From: Lineus longissimus
Lineage: Eukaryota > Nemertea > Pilidiophora > Heteronemertea > Lineidae
Length of the DNA stretch: 64,000 nucleotides
Direction: 5' to 3'
Assembly: GCF_910592395.1 (NCBI RefSeq)
Contig: NC_088316.1
Coordinates: forward strand, 17,794,001-17,858,000
Shown here: positions 12,601 through 23,671 of the stretch, in pieces
Numbering within the stretch: position 1 is the first letter of the stretch
Layout: each line of letters opens with the position of its first letter
Translations under genes and position numbers: made by a program
Notes under the pieces: generated by a model
Told to the model about the DNA's origin: nothing
The model's database searches: none
Seen by the model: the letters and a program-made list of their open reading frames with translations, nothing else

Positions 12601-12836
12601 GCATCTAGTGATGATTCTTTGGCCTCCCACCAACACATCATCAGCTAGTATTGAACACCCGCTGGCGCCAAGCATAGTTGTTCCATGGTACATGTTAAAT
12701 TTTGTCAAATCCATCTCTTATTCCCTGATTTTCTCCTTTTCAGAAGTCAAGTTGTCTGCAGAATGTCGCCAAAGTTCTCTCGAGCCTTATCATTGATCAT
12801 AGGGTGGAATACTCAGGACAAGTGTTTTTCTGCTGA
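9631..12836 (+). CDS. CRPPA: D-ribitol-5-phosphate cytidylyltransferase (CRPPA/ISPD)
   Basis: The enzyme makes CDP-ribitol from CTP and ribitol 5-phosphate in the cytosol; fukutin and FKRP use the product to build the ribitol-phosphate units of alpha-dystroglycan. Nine coding exons are read: 9631-9764, 10150-10319, 10681-10781, 11096-11245, 11413-11517, 11679-11724, 11834-11922, 12201-12455, 12744-12836, in total 380 residues. The human protein is about 450, with a longer N-terminus. Motifs: the nucleotide-binding [10 protein letters not shown] followed by PTPKQY (residues about 9-26), [44 protein letters not shown] and [11 protein letters not shown], then [14 protein letters not shown] that closes the cytidylyltransferase domain. 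The C-terminal animal-specific domain spans exons 7-9 and ends YSGQVFFC. The ATG at 9631 is the first in frame before the catalytic motif. The exon 1 donor (GTTGGT) is weak. The neighbour nocturnin is convergent. Confidence 0.94.
10488..10556 (+). mobile_element. Pogo-like MITE remnant, copy C
   Basis: The stretch ttgggacactcttttgactgatcaatgttgtcctttagacaggtatcctgat matches the interior of copies A and B. It lies in the second CRPPA intron and has lost both ends. Confidence 0.45.
10914..10948 (+). repeat. Dispersed short repeat, copy 3 (core only)
   Basis: The core aatttgatcccctagttcctgcc then aatagtccccc matches copies at 5690 and 14819. It lies in the third CRPPA intron. Confidence 0.45.
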
Positions 12837-14440
12837 ATGATATCATGGATCAGCTATGGTGCTCCTCCTCCTGCATTTGATATGCAGCGGTGATGATATA
12901 TTGCATTCCTTTTTTGGGAGGTGTGCAATTTACAAGGACGTGAATTTTCAGTGTGTTCAGCTAGCTGCTTGAAAACCTGGGCATGGTATCATAAACTGGT
13001 GCATGTTGTTACTTAGATAGAAAGCTGACGGGTCAAATGTATGAAGACAGGTCAAATCGTAGCCCTTGGAATTTATTGTACATTTGGATCTTTTACTGGA
13101 TATGACACATTACACCGAGTGCACAACCAAAGCAGGGTCAGGCCAAGCTCTGCCTTGCACCACAGGGTAAGGTAGGGTTCCACATGACAATTTGAATGAT
13201 GTGGTTTCCTTATCCATTGTGCTGACTCTGGAAATCAATGGCTGTGTAATGACTCTCTTGTTCCATTTTATCAATTATGGTAAATCTGCACACTGTTGTT
13301 GTCTGCCACGTGTTGAACAAATGAACTTTTTTAAACATTTTTCTCATTTTGTATCCACCATTTGAAGTACTACTCAATATTTTGTAGATGTATTTATTCT
13401 TATTAAATCGTTAAAGATGTACACCAAAAAAAACTTGAGAGATACTTCAGTCATTTCACTTTTATGGATGCCCAACCTCAGGTATTGGATATACATGTAC
13501 CGCTGCAACTTTGATGAATCCAAGGAATGTCTCCACCAGTTAACAAAGAATATTGGACAAGCCCTTTTGTGATACTGTATGATACCCCTACAAAAGGTTT
13601 GGGCTCTGTCTACAACCAAGACACCAAACCCCTTGGGATTCAGGAGTGTCACAAGCCTTGGTACCAACCATTCCACCAAACCATTCCCCCAGGACACCAT
13701 ATGCCATAACCAGCCCCCCTCTGAAGGTTTTAATACCCAGCTGTCCCTTCATGTTGAAGTGTAAACCAGCCTTCCAAGAACTCTTAATCATGTCACACCC
13801 AGCCCTTCCTTGCCAAGTGTCACGATGTGTCTTTGGGGGACACTGAAACCAGACATGCCCAGAACTCCTCCGATATGTATTGAAGTGTTACAACCAGCCT
13901 TCCCAGAAGACTTAACTATGTCATATCCAACCCTCTCTTGCCTAGTGTCACAATGCATCTTTGGAGGGACATTGAAACCTGACATGCCTTGTCCTTCTTT
14001 GATACATATATTGGTGTGTTGCATAAAGTCTTCCGAGTACACTAGTCCCATGTCACACCAAACCCTCTTTGACTTTGATATGGAATGTCACATCCAGTCT
14101 TCTGAGGACATCAAGCAATGTCAAAGCCAGTCCTCCCTTGGTAATGAAGTAAATTCAGTCTTTCCAGAACACTTAACCATGTCATGTGACCCAGTGTTAC
14201 AAACAATACATCCAGTCTTCCCAGAACATGAGGCCAAGGCATATACCCAGACCTCCCTTGGTAATGAAGAGCCACAATTCAAGTTGTTCTGTTACAATTC
14301 CAGTTGATCAAGCCAGTACATGTCTTTCCAGCGGCAGGACACACCATCCTCTTGCCTAACGACACGACTCCAACCTTATCCAGACTCCGTGTGTACATGT
14401 ATTAAGTGAAATGGCCTGATATCTCACAATGAGGACATAC
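12837..14440. other. CRPPA 3' UTR and spacer between convergent CRPPA and nocturnin
   Basis: ATTAAA at 13402-13407 is a possible CRPPA polyadenylation signal; no AATAAA was noticed nearby. Most of 13640-14250 is a decayed tandem array. The long plus-strand open frame over it (13810-14307) is not a credible gene. Confidence 0.45.
13640..14250. repeat. Decayed tandem array, unit about 128 bases
   Basis: cttccaagaactcttaatca at 13771 recurs as cttcccagaagacttaacta at 13899, and cacgatgtgtctttgg at 13821 recurs as cacaatgcatctttgg at 13949, both offset by 128. More diverged fragments of the same phrase occur at about 14158 and 14213. The repeat has no recognisable class. Confidence 0.65.
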
Positions 14441-14462
14441 AGATAACACAAAGTTCATTAAA

Positions 14463-14468
14463 TTTATT
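14463..14468 (-). terminator. NOCT: Nocturnin polyadenylation signal
   Basis: AATAAA on the minus strand (overlapping a second AATAAA just beside it), about 455 bases after the nocturnin stop codon. This would give a 3' UTR of roughly 480 bases. Confidence 0.5.
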
Positions 14469-14818
14469 TATTTCACGATTAAATTTCAGATCTGGATTGG
14501 AATAGTATAACAGTGAGGTAAGGTATAGTACAAATATACCCCCAACAATAACTACTGTGTGGGTGCTTTTAGCCGGTTGAGAGGCAACTGTACAAAGGGG
14601 CCTATTTTACCTATAAAAGGCCTCAGTGTAACATGCCCATCTCTACCGGATTAAATGCGTTCATACAGTTTAAGTACATGAGTATTTTGTTATTAATAAT
14701 AGTCAAGTAATGATTCATTGCCTTGCAACCAAGAAATATATCACATTATCATGATCAGATGATTAAAAGATTTACATTACAAGTATATATGACTATAATT
14801 GAATCATACACAACCTAA

Positions 14819-14896
14819 GCCCTGTGTATACTATTACTAGTCACCTAAAGATTACCAATTTGACCCCCTAGCTCCTGCCTATAGCCCTCCTTTAGC
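14819..14896 (+). repeat. Dispersed short repeat, copy 2
   Basis: Matches copy 1 (5690-5774) in the same orientation. It lies within the nocturnin 3' UTR, on the antisense side, ending about 25 bases from the nocturnin stop codon. Confidence 0.55.
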
Positions 14897-14921
14897 TTGA
14901 TCTAATGGGTGATTTCTTTCA

Positions 14922-16254
14922 TCACTCATCACATTTAATAAACAGATCGGCGACCAAATGGAGGTGATCAGATGGATAATTGCTCGATGGCAGACGATCT
15001 GGTCCAATCTGCTCCTCAGTTGGCAGTAACAACAATCCTGCTACATCAACGCTTACCCGCGTTACCCAAATATAATCGATTCCCTTACACGATTCACGCT
15101 CACCACCAGAGTGACTACCACGTATTTTCCAAGAGGTGTACTTTGGTTCACTTAGATCATTCTGCAGCCTCGTATAGATACTTTCCAAAGCTACCGGACT
15201 AGATTTCATAACGCCGTACAACGGCTCCTGGTAATTACCATTAAAATCACCGCAGATGACTACTGGAATGTGAGACATATCCTCCTGTACAAATTTAACC
15301 AAATGTTCAGCTTGGTTTTGCCTCAGTTCTTCATAACCTTGTTTTGCCTTGAAATGAGTTGTCAGGACGCAAAATTTCACGCTTGTTGTTTTATCGCTAA
15401 GTACAGCATAAGCAGCAATCTGATTTGTGACTGGATGATCAGGAGCTATGACAAATGAATTCGCCTTTTCTAACACATATTTGTCTTTTCGATAGAATAC
15501 TGCACATCCATCTGGTCCGCTGTTCCCCCTGACATACAGACAAGGTGAGTCTGGTTTAGGAGTAAATATTCCTGTGTAGCCAACTGATTCTAACGCTGCG
15601 TTAAAGAAGCTGTATTGATCAACTTCTTCCAGGCATAAAATGTCAGGGTCATGTTCCAGCATGACTTCTAACATCTTCCACTTCCTCTTTTCCCATTCCA
15701 AGGTTGACGGTCCACATCGGATGAAATTATCATCTGCACTACAGAGAGCTGAAATAAAAAAGAATTCCTTAATTTTTACAGGCATAAATTCATGGAACTT
15801 GCACACAATCTAGATCTGCCCAAAAAAATGGAAAATCTGAAATAAATTTCTTTTTTAATAAATTTTATGTGCCAAAATGTTTGAAATCCTAATATTCCAA
15901 AAACAAGGAGGCATGATGTGTGTTGCACGACATACATGTTTGGCAGGGCAAGCAAAATATCCCTCACAGTGCCAGTGGGTTAAAGTTTAACCTTACCCCA
16001 AACAGGGGTAACAAGTCATAGATGATTGATTAATTGATTAATAAGGTTTTGGATAAAAGCTGTGATTCTATTTTACCTTGAGCAAGTATGTTCCACTGCA
16101 TCACTCTGACTTTACAGCAGCCTTTGTCAATGTCAGGACTATTGTTGAAAACATTCCATTTTCTCTCAATTAACTTGGGTCCATCTTTGCGCCAATTTTT
16201 TACATCCGTAAGTAGGTCTTTGGTGGACTGAATCTTCTGAAATTTTGGTTCCAT
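14922..16254 (-). CDS. NOCT: Nocturnin, NADP(H) 2'-phosphatase of the EEP superfamily
   Basis: Two coding exons: 16254-16077 and 15748-14922, joined in phase 1 (donor GTAAAA, acceptor TTTCAG), giving 334 residues. Nocturnin is an endonuclease/exonuclease/phosphatase-fold enzyme, once described as a deadenylase and now known to remove the 2'-phosphate of NADP(H). In vertebrates it is clock-regulated and partly mitochondrial. Motifs in order: VMQWNILAQ (51-59), PDILCLEEVDQ with the Mg-binding glutamate, NGxDGCAVFY-type block (NSGPDGCAVFY), LTTHFKAKQGYEELR, VVICGDFNGNY, YTSWKIR, DYIW and the catalytic NYPSDHL near the C-terminus. LLTEEQIGP-type wording just before the end (LLPTEEQIGPDRLPS) is specific to nocturnin rather than other CCR4-like proteins. 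A 3' splice consensus (AAAACAG) lies two bases before the ATG, so a 5' noncoding or further coding exon may exist upstream. No mitochondrial targeting sequence is visible from this ATG. Confidence 0.95.
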
Positions 16255-17158
16255 ATCTGTTTTCTGGAAATTTAAAGGGAAAATAAAAGTGTCTTTCCAT
16301 CATTCATGCATTATCTCATTCATTCATATGATGCTGCCATTTATTTGCCCTGTTGGTGTAAACCACGACCAGGTGGGCTAGAGCTCTGTCTAGTCTCTGA
16401 TCTGATATGTTTGTTCTAAGAAGGTACAGCCTTTTACCAATCCTAAGGAAGCTTATGTTCATTTACAAGCTCTGAAAGAACACTAAATGGGCATTTTATG
16501 TCATGACCTTGTTTATGTTTGAAATGCTTGGTCGGTCAATCTCCCAGTCTTCGGTCCGTCTGTCGAATTTTACATACACCCGCTGAAATTCTCACATTGT
16601 TGAAAGTATGACGGCGACCCAACTGTGGCAGAGACATAAGGTCGAGTGTGGAGCATGGAAATATGTAGGTCAAGGTCGGTCAAAATGATTCCCTAGATCA
16701 GAACGCATTCTTTGGCATCATCGATCATAAAATGTGTGGCCGTAAGAAGTGTTGTTGTGGAATGTTCAGGAATCATCAGAAAGGCCTGCCGAAATATTTA
16801 ACAAAAAAGCTTTAAATTTTTTGTTGTGGTTTCATTTTCATTACCAAGATGATCATTGAGATCGAGGAGGAACAGACATGACTTGACTGTGCATTTTTTA
16901 CACTATTATTATAGCCTAACTACATACACTGCAGTGCATGTATGCATGCACATAAATCATGACATGCCATGTCACTATGTCATATGCACTCTGCCATGCA
17001 TTGAGATGACATTGTCACTGTCACTGTCGGCCCACACCAGCACTGCAAATCAAAATGCACTGCATGCACCCAATGATATGATATCGATAGGCCTACATCT
17101 TAATCTTCTCTTAATGTTACATTTTCAGGTTTGATGCTATGATGTGGTGAGAGTGAAG
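16255..17158. promoter_or_regulatory. Divergent promoter region between nocturnin and SUGT1
   Basis: The start codons of nocturnin (minus) and SUGT1 (plus) face away from each other 904 bases apart, so both promoters must lie here unless 5' exons extend further. An acceptor (ATTTTCAG) ends at about 17128, before the SUGT1 ATG, which implies a 5' noncoding SUGT1 exon upstream. No clear TATA box was identified. Confidence 0.5.
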
Positions 17159-20100
17159 ATGGCTACAGTTGATGACAGTGACGCTGCTGTTGCAAATATC
17201 CTATTAGAAGAAGGAAAATATCAAGGTATGGAGTGCAGAAAGGACGATTACAAATATAAGAATTAAACTGAGATTGTTTTAGCAATGCTTTGATAAAGAA
17301 GGCTGTGTCCAGTAGCTATTATATAGAATGGGAAATTGATATCAACAATGTCAGTGAGAGTGATGGAAATGATGTCGGGATGGAGCTGTCTTCATTCCCC
17401 TGCGATAATGCCAACATTTTGATACGTATTCAGTCAGGAAACCTGTTAACAATTCAGAGTGCCGAGTATTTCTGTCTTCCACATTTCAGAGGCTTTGGAG
17501 CTTGCACAAAAAGCAGTCGAATCAAGCCCAAAGGATGCCAGAGCTTATTTAGCAAAAGGGTAAGATAAATTTTAAATGGTCTGCTTCGCTGCAATTGCAG
17601 CAACTTATGTCTTTAGCTCAGCTTGATATGGTCTGAGAAGCCGATTCAGCTGAGTGTGTCATGCAATATTAACACAGAGATTGGAAAGTGATCCTTTCTC
17701 ACCCAGGGGACAAACCATTTCATTCCATTCGTTGCTACTCCAGTAAGTCCTCAAAGGTTGGCATTTTTCAGTATCACTTCTATATTTGATGATGCATATT
17801 TTTTCCTTTTTTATCAGAACTGCATGTTTTCATCTCGACAAGTTCCCAGAAGCAAAATCTGCATTTATTGAAGGTCAGAAGCTGGATGATTCTAATGCTG
17901 CCTTCAAGACGTGGCTAAGGAAGTGCGACGCTGAGCTAGATTGTGAGTATCCTAGAATAGGATCCCCGCCCCTTAAAACAATATCAAGAATTCTTACATC
18001 ATATCAAATGAACTTTGAGGGAGTCGAGAAAACCTCAGGCCAGTTTTTTGTTAAGTTTTCAAATTGGGACAGTCGAGGCAATTTGTGCAGGCGTTGCTCA
18101 TTCATCTTTCACATGTCGACATTGTACACTAGATTGTTAATTGTTTTTGAAATTCTTTTCTCAGTGGCGAAGAAAGAGAATTCAGGTGTTGGTTCAAGCT
18201 CAGGAAGTGATGAAAAACCAAAACCACCGCCAATGCCATCAGGACAAAAAACAAGGTAAGAAAGAAAGTGATTTTTAAAGAATAATACAAATGTTTACTA
18301 ATGTGATCTACTGCTGTTTTGTCAGTTTACTAATGTGATCTACTGCTGTTTTGTCAGTTTACTAATGTGATCAACTGCTGTTTTGTCAGTTTACTAATGT
18401 GATCTACTGCTGTTTTGTCAGTTTACTACCGTAATGTGATCTACTGCTGTTTTGTCAGTTTACTAATGTGGTCTACTGCTGTTTTGTCAGTTTACTAATG
18501 TGGTCTACTGCTGTTTTGTCAGTTTACTAATGTGATCTACTGCTGTTTTGTCAGTTTACTAATGTGGTCTACTGCTGTTTTGTCAGCTGACATCAGATGG
18601 TCAGAGTTCAAATATAGAATAGGAATGGCATTTCTGCAAAATCCAAAATGGATATTGATGATGATGATGACTATGATGATGAAAATATCAGTCTTTAGAA
18701 AATATCAGACTTTTGAAAAATCTAATCAGAATTCTCACAGAAGATTGAAATGAAAAATCTGTCATGTACTTTCAAATGTTGAATCGATGCAAGTACTCAT
18801 AAATATTTTCTTTTTTATGACTTCTTTCAGATATGATTGGTACCAGACAGAGACACACGTCATTGTAAACGTCATGCTGAAAAATGTGAAACAGGAAGAT
18901 TGTAACATCAATATTCAAACCAGAACAGTAAGATTTGTTAGCTTAAGATCTTTGTGCCTCCCAAGTGCATATGAGGTGGGACTTCACGTCACACCGATTG
19001 CTCGGTGCAGACATCATTGCTAGTGTACATGTAATTGTTGTATCTGGGTAAGAGAGAATGACTCAATGCCATCATGATGCTATTCCTTGCCTCTGTGCAG
19101 TCTATTGACAATGCATCGATCCATGAACTGCTGCAATCAAAACAAGGATTAACATATTTTTGATTATAAACATTGACATCCTGTAACCAAGGCCTTTGAG
19201 AATGTTAACTACTTCTCACTTGTTTGTTTCAGTTCAGTGCCACTGTGAAGCAGCCATCAGGAAGTGAATACAGCTTAGAGTTAGACCTGGCTCATGCTAT
19301 CGATCCAGAGAAATCATCAACTCAAATCTTAAAACCAAAAGTGAGTAGGCAAAAACCCAATTGGGGTCTAAACATTAAAATGATTATTTACCAACTTAGA
19401 TGTCTTCTAATGCCAGACTGGCATCTGAAAACACAACAGATGCACCTTTGACAACAGGAGGATTGGTGGAATCCATCAGACGTAACTAGCAACGTTGCTC
19501 TGTTGTTGCATCTGCAGACCACAGACCTCCATACTAATCTATTGGGGCCATTCAAGCCCCTGGGTTAAACATTGGTACATGTATGTGTCAACAATATAAG
19601 GCTCTCTGATGTATTTACGGTGGGGTAAAAATGTACCAAGATCAATAATTTCATCAACGCAAGTATCAAAATTGTTTTTGAACTGTTGCAGATTGAGGTC
19701 AAGTTGAAGAAAGTGGATGGTATCCGATGGACTGCCTTAGAGGGAGAGCCCGAGAACATCAAACAGTTCACACCAGGGTCAACAACAACAACAGGTAAAC
19801 AACGTTCAATCAAATGAGATTACAGAGGTGTGGACCCGCTTAAAGTGAGGTTCCATTGAACCAGTAACATAGGATACCAATACATGTTGCCTTTCAGTAC
19901 AAAGTTCTCATTTGGCTTTATAGTAGGCATAGCTCGTAAAATGGTGCCCTGGTAACAAGACATTCCTTTATGCTGAGGATTTTCTTTTTAGGCAGTTCCA
20001 CCAAATACCCATCAGCGAGCAAGAAAGACTGGGACAAGATAGCAGCGGAGGTGGAGGAAGACAAGCCAGAGGGAGATGCTGCACTCAACGAATTATTCCA

Positions 20101-21271
20101 AAAAATATATGCTGATGGGGGCGATGATGTGAAAAAGGCAATGCAAAAATCTTTTGTAAGTATTGCAGGTAATCCCTGTTTGCAAGTAGCTCTGATGACG
20201 TCAAAAGCAGTACCGTATTTTGCTGCGTATAAAACGCACCGGGGTATAAAGCGCACCCATTGAGTCCGTAGACAAAATCCAGACATAAGGCGCACCTACG
20301 TATAACACGCAGTACATTTTACATACTACAGGTATACACAATGTACCGGGTATACTGAGCCTCGCTTTGATGTTAAATCATGGCGGCACACGATCAGCTG
20401 ATTTATCGATTTGGATTTATCTCGCATCTACGCTCTGAATATTGCCGCTAAGGACCCTCAAAAACATTTATAGAAGTAACTGAAATGATAATGAGGATAC
20501 TAATATGTATTGCATACAGAACAGGCGAGTTAGCATCGGTGAACTATGCAAAGTGCATCGATATTCCCGATTTTTCTTTCGTGCAAAAATACAAAATGCG
20601 CCGACTTGGTTGCGAGCCAAAAAAGCCGTCAAAAGAAATGAGTTGATGGAAAAAATCTTGTGATCATTCGGTGGCTTCCTAGGGCTAGGCCATAGATAAC
20701 ACGCACCTTCGTATAACGCGCACCCCCCGATTTTAGGGCTTTCTTGGGTCAAAAAGCTGCGCCTTATACGCAGCAAAATACGGTAAGTTAAATTGTCATC
20801 AGCAACATCTTTCCCCAGTGGTTATGTTACTTCCAGAATGGACTATTGGAATTTGCTTCTCCGCATAATGCCAAAAGTTTTCACTAAGAGGCTCGAGTGG
20901 TTTCAGAACATCACATTCCACATTGTAACGCACACCCGAGAGTGAACACACCACACCTGTGTTGAAGCAGTCCTGGTGTAGTGGAGAAGTGAAGTCAATT
21001 CAAGGCCCTGGTGCATACTTTCAAGTGCTTGTATGGCAAGGTGCCTTGGTACAATGTATATCTCTAATATGGTCAATGTTTATCAGCCTCTAAGGCACCT
21101 AAGATCAGGTTCCCTTTGTAAAGTATCAATCACTCCACATGTTCATGCATCATTTTCTTGCAGTTTGAATCTGGAGGTACGGTATTGAGCACAAACTGGA
21201 ACGAAATTGGCAAAGAAAAAGTTGAAGTCAAACCACCAGATGGTATGGAGTTCAAAAAGTGGGATGGATAG
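17159..21271 (+). CDS. SUGT1: SGT1 homologue, HSP90/SKP1 co-chaperone
   Basis: Nine coding exons: 17159-17225, 17490-17559, 17818-17942, 18165-18255, 18831-18927, 19233-19340, 19692-19794, 19992-20155, 21164-21271, total 310 residues, all with GT-AG borders and consistent phases. SGT1 bridges HSP90 and SKP1-containing complexes and is needed for kinetochore assembly and NLR-type receptor stability. Domains: TPR region about 10-87 ([17 protein letters not shown], then [19 protein letters not shown]), a Ser/Pro/Lys linker, the CS domain from [14 protein letters not shown] to [13 protein letters not shown], and the SGS domain from [21 protein letters not shown] to the terminal [12 protein letters not shown]. 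Human SUGT1 has three TPRs; here only two are seen, so one repeat appears missing. The start is supported by an in-frame TGA just upstream if the acceptor at 17128 is used. Introns 4 and 8 carry a splice-site-like tandem array and a MITE. Confidence 0.97.
18296..18586 (+). repeat. 32-base intronic minisatellite, 9 units, each resembling a 3' splice site
   Basis: The unit begins TACTAATGTGATCTACTGCT and continues gttttgtcagtt. There are nine copies, with a few g/a and t/a changes and one 5-base insertion (ccgta) in unit 5. Every unit has a branch-point-like TACTAA(T) followed by a T-rich tract and TGTCAG. The array starts 40 bases after the donor of SUGT1 exon 4 (18255) and ends about 240 bases before the acceptor used for exon 5 (18831). 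It has no spacers, so it is not CRISPR-like. Confidence 0.95.
18655..18683 (+). repeat. Short (GAT)n microsatellite
   Basis: Imperfect gat/atg triplets in the same SUGT1 intron. Confidence 0.6.
20213..20783. mobile_element. 571-bp non-autonomous DNA transposon with 20-bp perfect inverted repeats
   Basis: The left end CCGTATTTTGCTGCGTATAA is exactly matched by the reverse complement of the right end. Each end is flanked by TA, the target duplication of Tc1/mariner/pogo elements. Sub-terminal variants of gtataacacgc and gcgcacc occur near both ends. The interior minus-strand frame of about 100 residues has no transposase motif I recognise. It is inserted in the last SUGT1 intron. Confidence 0.85.
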
Positions 21272-23669
21272 CATATGGACTCTTTTTGATACAAACTAGT
21301 GATGACAGTTGTAGAGGCTCAACCTGGACAACTACATGGAAGGCACTACTTTACTTGTACAGACAAGCATGAAAAATGGAAAGATATAAGGAATTCAGGA
21401 TGCACAAACTCTTACTCTTTGTAATGAACTTTAGAGCAGAAATAGTGCTTTCACTTTCAATTAGAATATCTCTGTCAAAACATCATGGATGAAGACATAA
21501 TATGCATTATATAGATTATGGATGTATGTTCTGTGCAATGCATCGGTTACTGAGTGCTTGCACCGTTTTGACAATCATGGTTTGCAAGTTATAGTTTTGT
21601 TCCCATCCTCTAGATAGCATCACTTGAGTATCAACATTTTGTACGATGTTCTGGTCTCATGATGAGTTATCAATGAATTATCAATGAAAAATAAATGTAT
21701 ATTCAATAATTATGAAGTCACATTCTTTTCATATGGATCAAGGTACAGGTCTTTTTAAAGGGAGACTATAAGCAGGAACCGTCTGTGACTGAGTGTCGGC
21801 AAAGTTACCCCTTCTTCTTTCTACACCTTGGCAGTACATCAACACTATTCATGCAGAATCTTTTTGTGTCTCCGTCGAACCTGATCAATAGGTGACAAAA
21901 AATCGATATAGCCTACAAGACAAGTCTTTGTGAATGTGACGGAGATTATGAATGTTGCCAATGAAGACAAGTCCCAGTTAATGTGACTGATTGATATTGC
22001 CATGTTGGAGCTTCATGTCATACCCATTACAGTCTTCATTTTCAAGTCTCTTAACCTGAAGGCGGTATACATCGCAACTGTCTTCGAACAAATCCTGTTG
22101 ATGGCATGTCCATCACTATGGATGGGGAAGAATACCATTCCTTGCACAGTGATCACATGGTTGTACTTGGACAGAATGAATACAATGACAAGAGGACATC
22201 GGCTGGTCCAATGCTGATTGTGACAAAGGGGGACTGATAAGCTCTGCTGCTCAGCATGACAAGGATCAAAGACCTTGTGCCAGTAGTCCGATCTGACAAC
22301 AGATTTTATGGTGCAATCATAGTCTAAGTCCTAGGCTTCTCTGTCAATGATCTGTCCGATGAGTAGAGTAGGACTGTTTGAACAAAACGGGAAGGGGCAT
22401 TGAGTTCTGGGCTGTCTTGGTTGGGACATGGCTGGAAGACAGAAAGGTTGTGATGGCAAAACCTGCATGTGATATCAAGGTTTGGGATCCAGTTATAGAG
22501 TGATCGTGTACAGCATGTTGAGTCAGGATGGTGTTGGCTGCCTCTCTTTCTGTGTCTGCAACCTCTCTCAGCAATCTCTCTCAGACGTAAGATATGGTAT
22601 GATATGATATCAATCGTATTCAGCACTCTGCCTTTGTCTAAACAGCAAAGCCTATCCCAAGCTCCTTTCCATTGCGATGGGTCACTCTTGCCCTGCGAGG
22701 GTATGAGAGAAGGAGCCTGGACTTTACATTTCATATGAACGGCAGGCAATGTCTTCCTCAAGAAAGTGGTGATCCTTCCAAATCGAATCACAACCTCCTG
22801 ATAAGAAGCCTTGTGCTATTAGTACTTTTCTTCTGATCTCTGTTAGTTGTGTCATGAGGACATACATAAATTCTACTCAGGAGGGGCATACATAGCTGGG
22901 ACAGAAATGTGTTCCTATAAAAACAAATGATATTGATACATGGACCATTCCCAAACTCAAATGTCCTACAGAAATTGAAACGGGTTTTGCGTGCTTCTTC
23001 GTCAATGGATAATACCGTTGTGACTGACTGGGCGTCAGATCGGGCGGAGTACCGTCCTGACGTCTCAACCTTGTTGGAGAGACATCCGATGTCCCTTGTG
23101 TCGTCACCCATGGTGGTTGTGACGGCCCCTTTGTTGACATTGTTTGGTTGTCAAGTGAGAGGATCTATGAGTGAGAGTTGGAGTAGGGTGTTTTGGCGCT
23201 AAAATGACCTTTGGGTGTCATTTTAGAGTCGGGAGATGATTTGGCAGGGTTTTAGACTGCCAAATGGAACGGTTTCGGTGTAGTAGTGACCTCATCAGTT
23301 ATGCTTATATGACTTAAACTGAGTGAAGTAGGGCAGCGTGCCTACTAGGCCCTCGAAGACTCACTTGAGGGTGAATCCAGTTTCCTCTTTGTGGTGAGAG
23401 GGAGCTGTGATGCGTCTGTGAGGACGAATTGCGAGGGGTTGTAGCTGTTTGGCTTAGCAATGTGAAATAAAATGTTTTCTAATTATTTCAGCATATATGG
23501 ACGTGGAGAACTGGTTTTATGGACTGGGGTTCTGTGAGATACCCCTGCTGTGAGATTAGTAACGGTACTTCAAAGTGACAACATCAAGTGGTGTGTTGAT
23601 GCGAGAGTGGATGTGACCTGGGCTCATACGGAAAATGAAATGATGGAAACGCCAGAGGAGTATGAGGGA
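21272..23669. other. SUGT1 3' UTR and intergenic DNA
   Basis: AATAAA at 21690-21695 is a good SUGT1 polyadenylation signal, giving a 3' UTR of about 440 bases. From 21.7 to 23.67 kb I recognise no gene. Open frames such as 22324-22791 (-) have no identifiable similarity, and part of this stretch may be decayed flank of the retroelement that follows. Confidence 0.5.
21690..21695 (+). terminator. SUGT1: SUGT1 polyadenylation signal
   Basis: AATAAA in an AT-rich stretch about 420 bases after the stop codon. Confidence 0.55.
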
Positions 23670-23671
23670 GA

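Noticed and set aside
13810-14307. 165-residue plus-strand frame
   Set aside because: It is produced by the 128-base repeat units (repeated TLKPDMP and PEHLTMS phrases); no known domain.
18296-18586. Direct repeats of constant length, superficially CRISPR-like
   Set aside because: Units are head-to-tail with no unique spacers, inside an intron of an animal gene; it is a minisatellite.
22324-22791. 155-residue minus-strand frame
   Set aside because: No recognisable family, no splice support, irregular composition.
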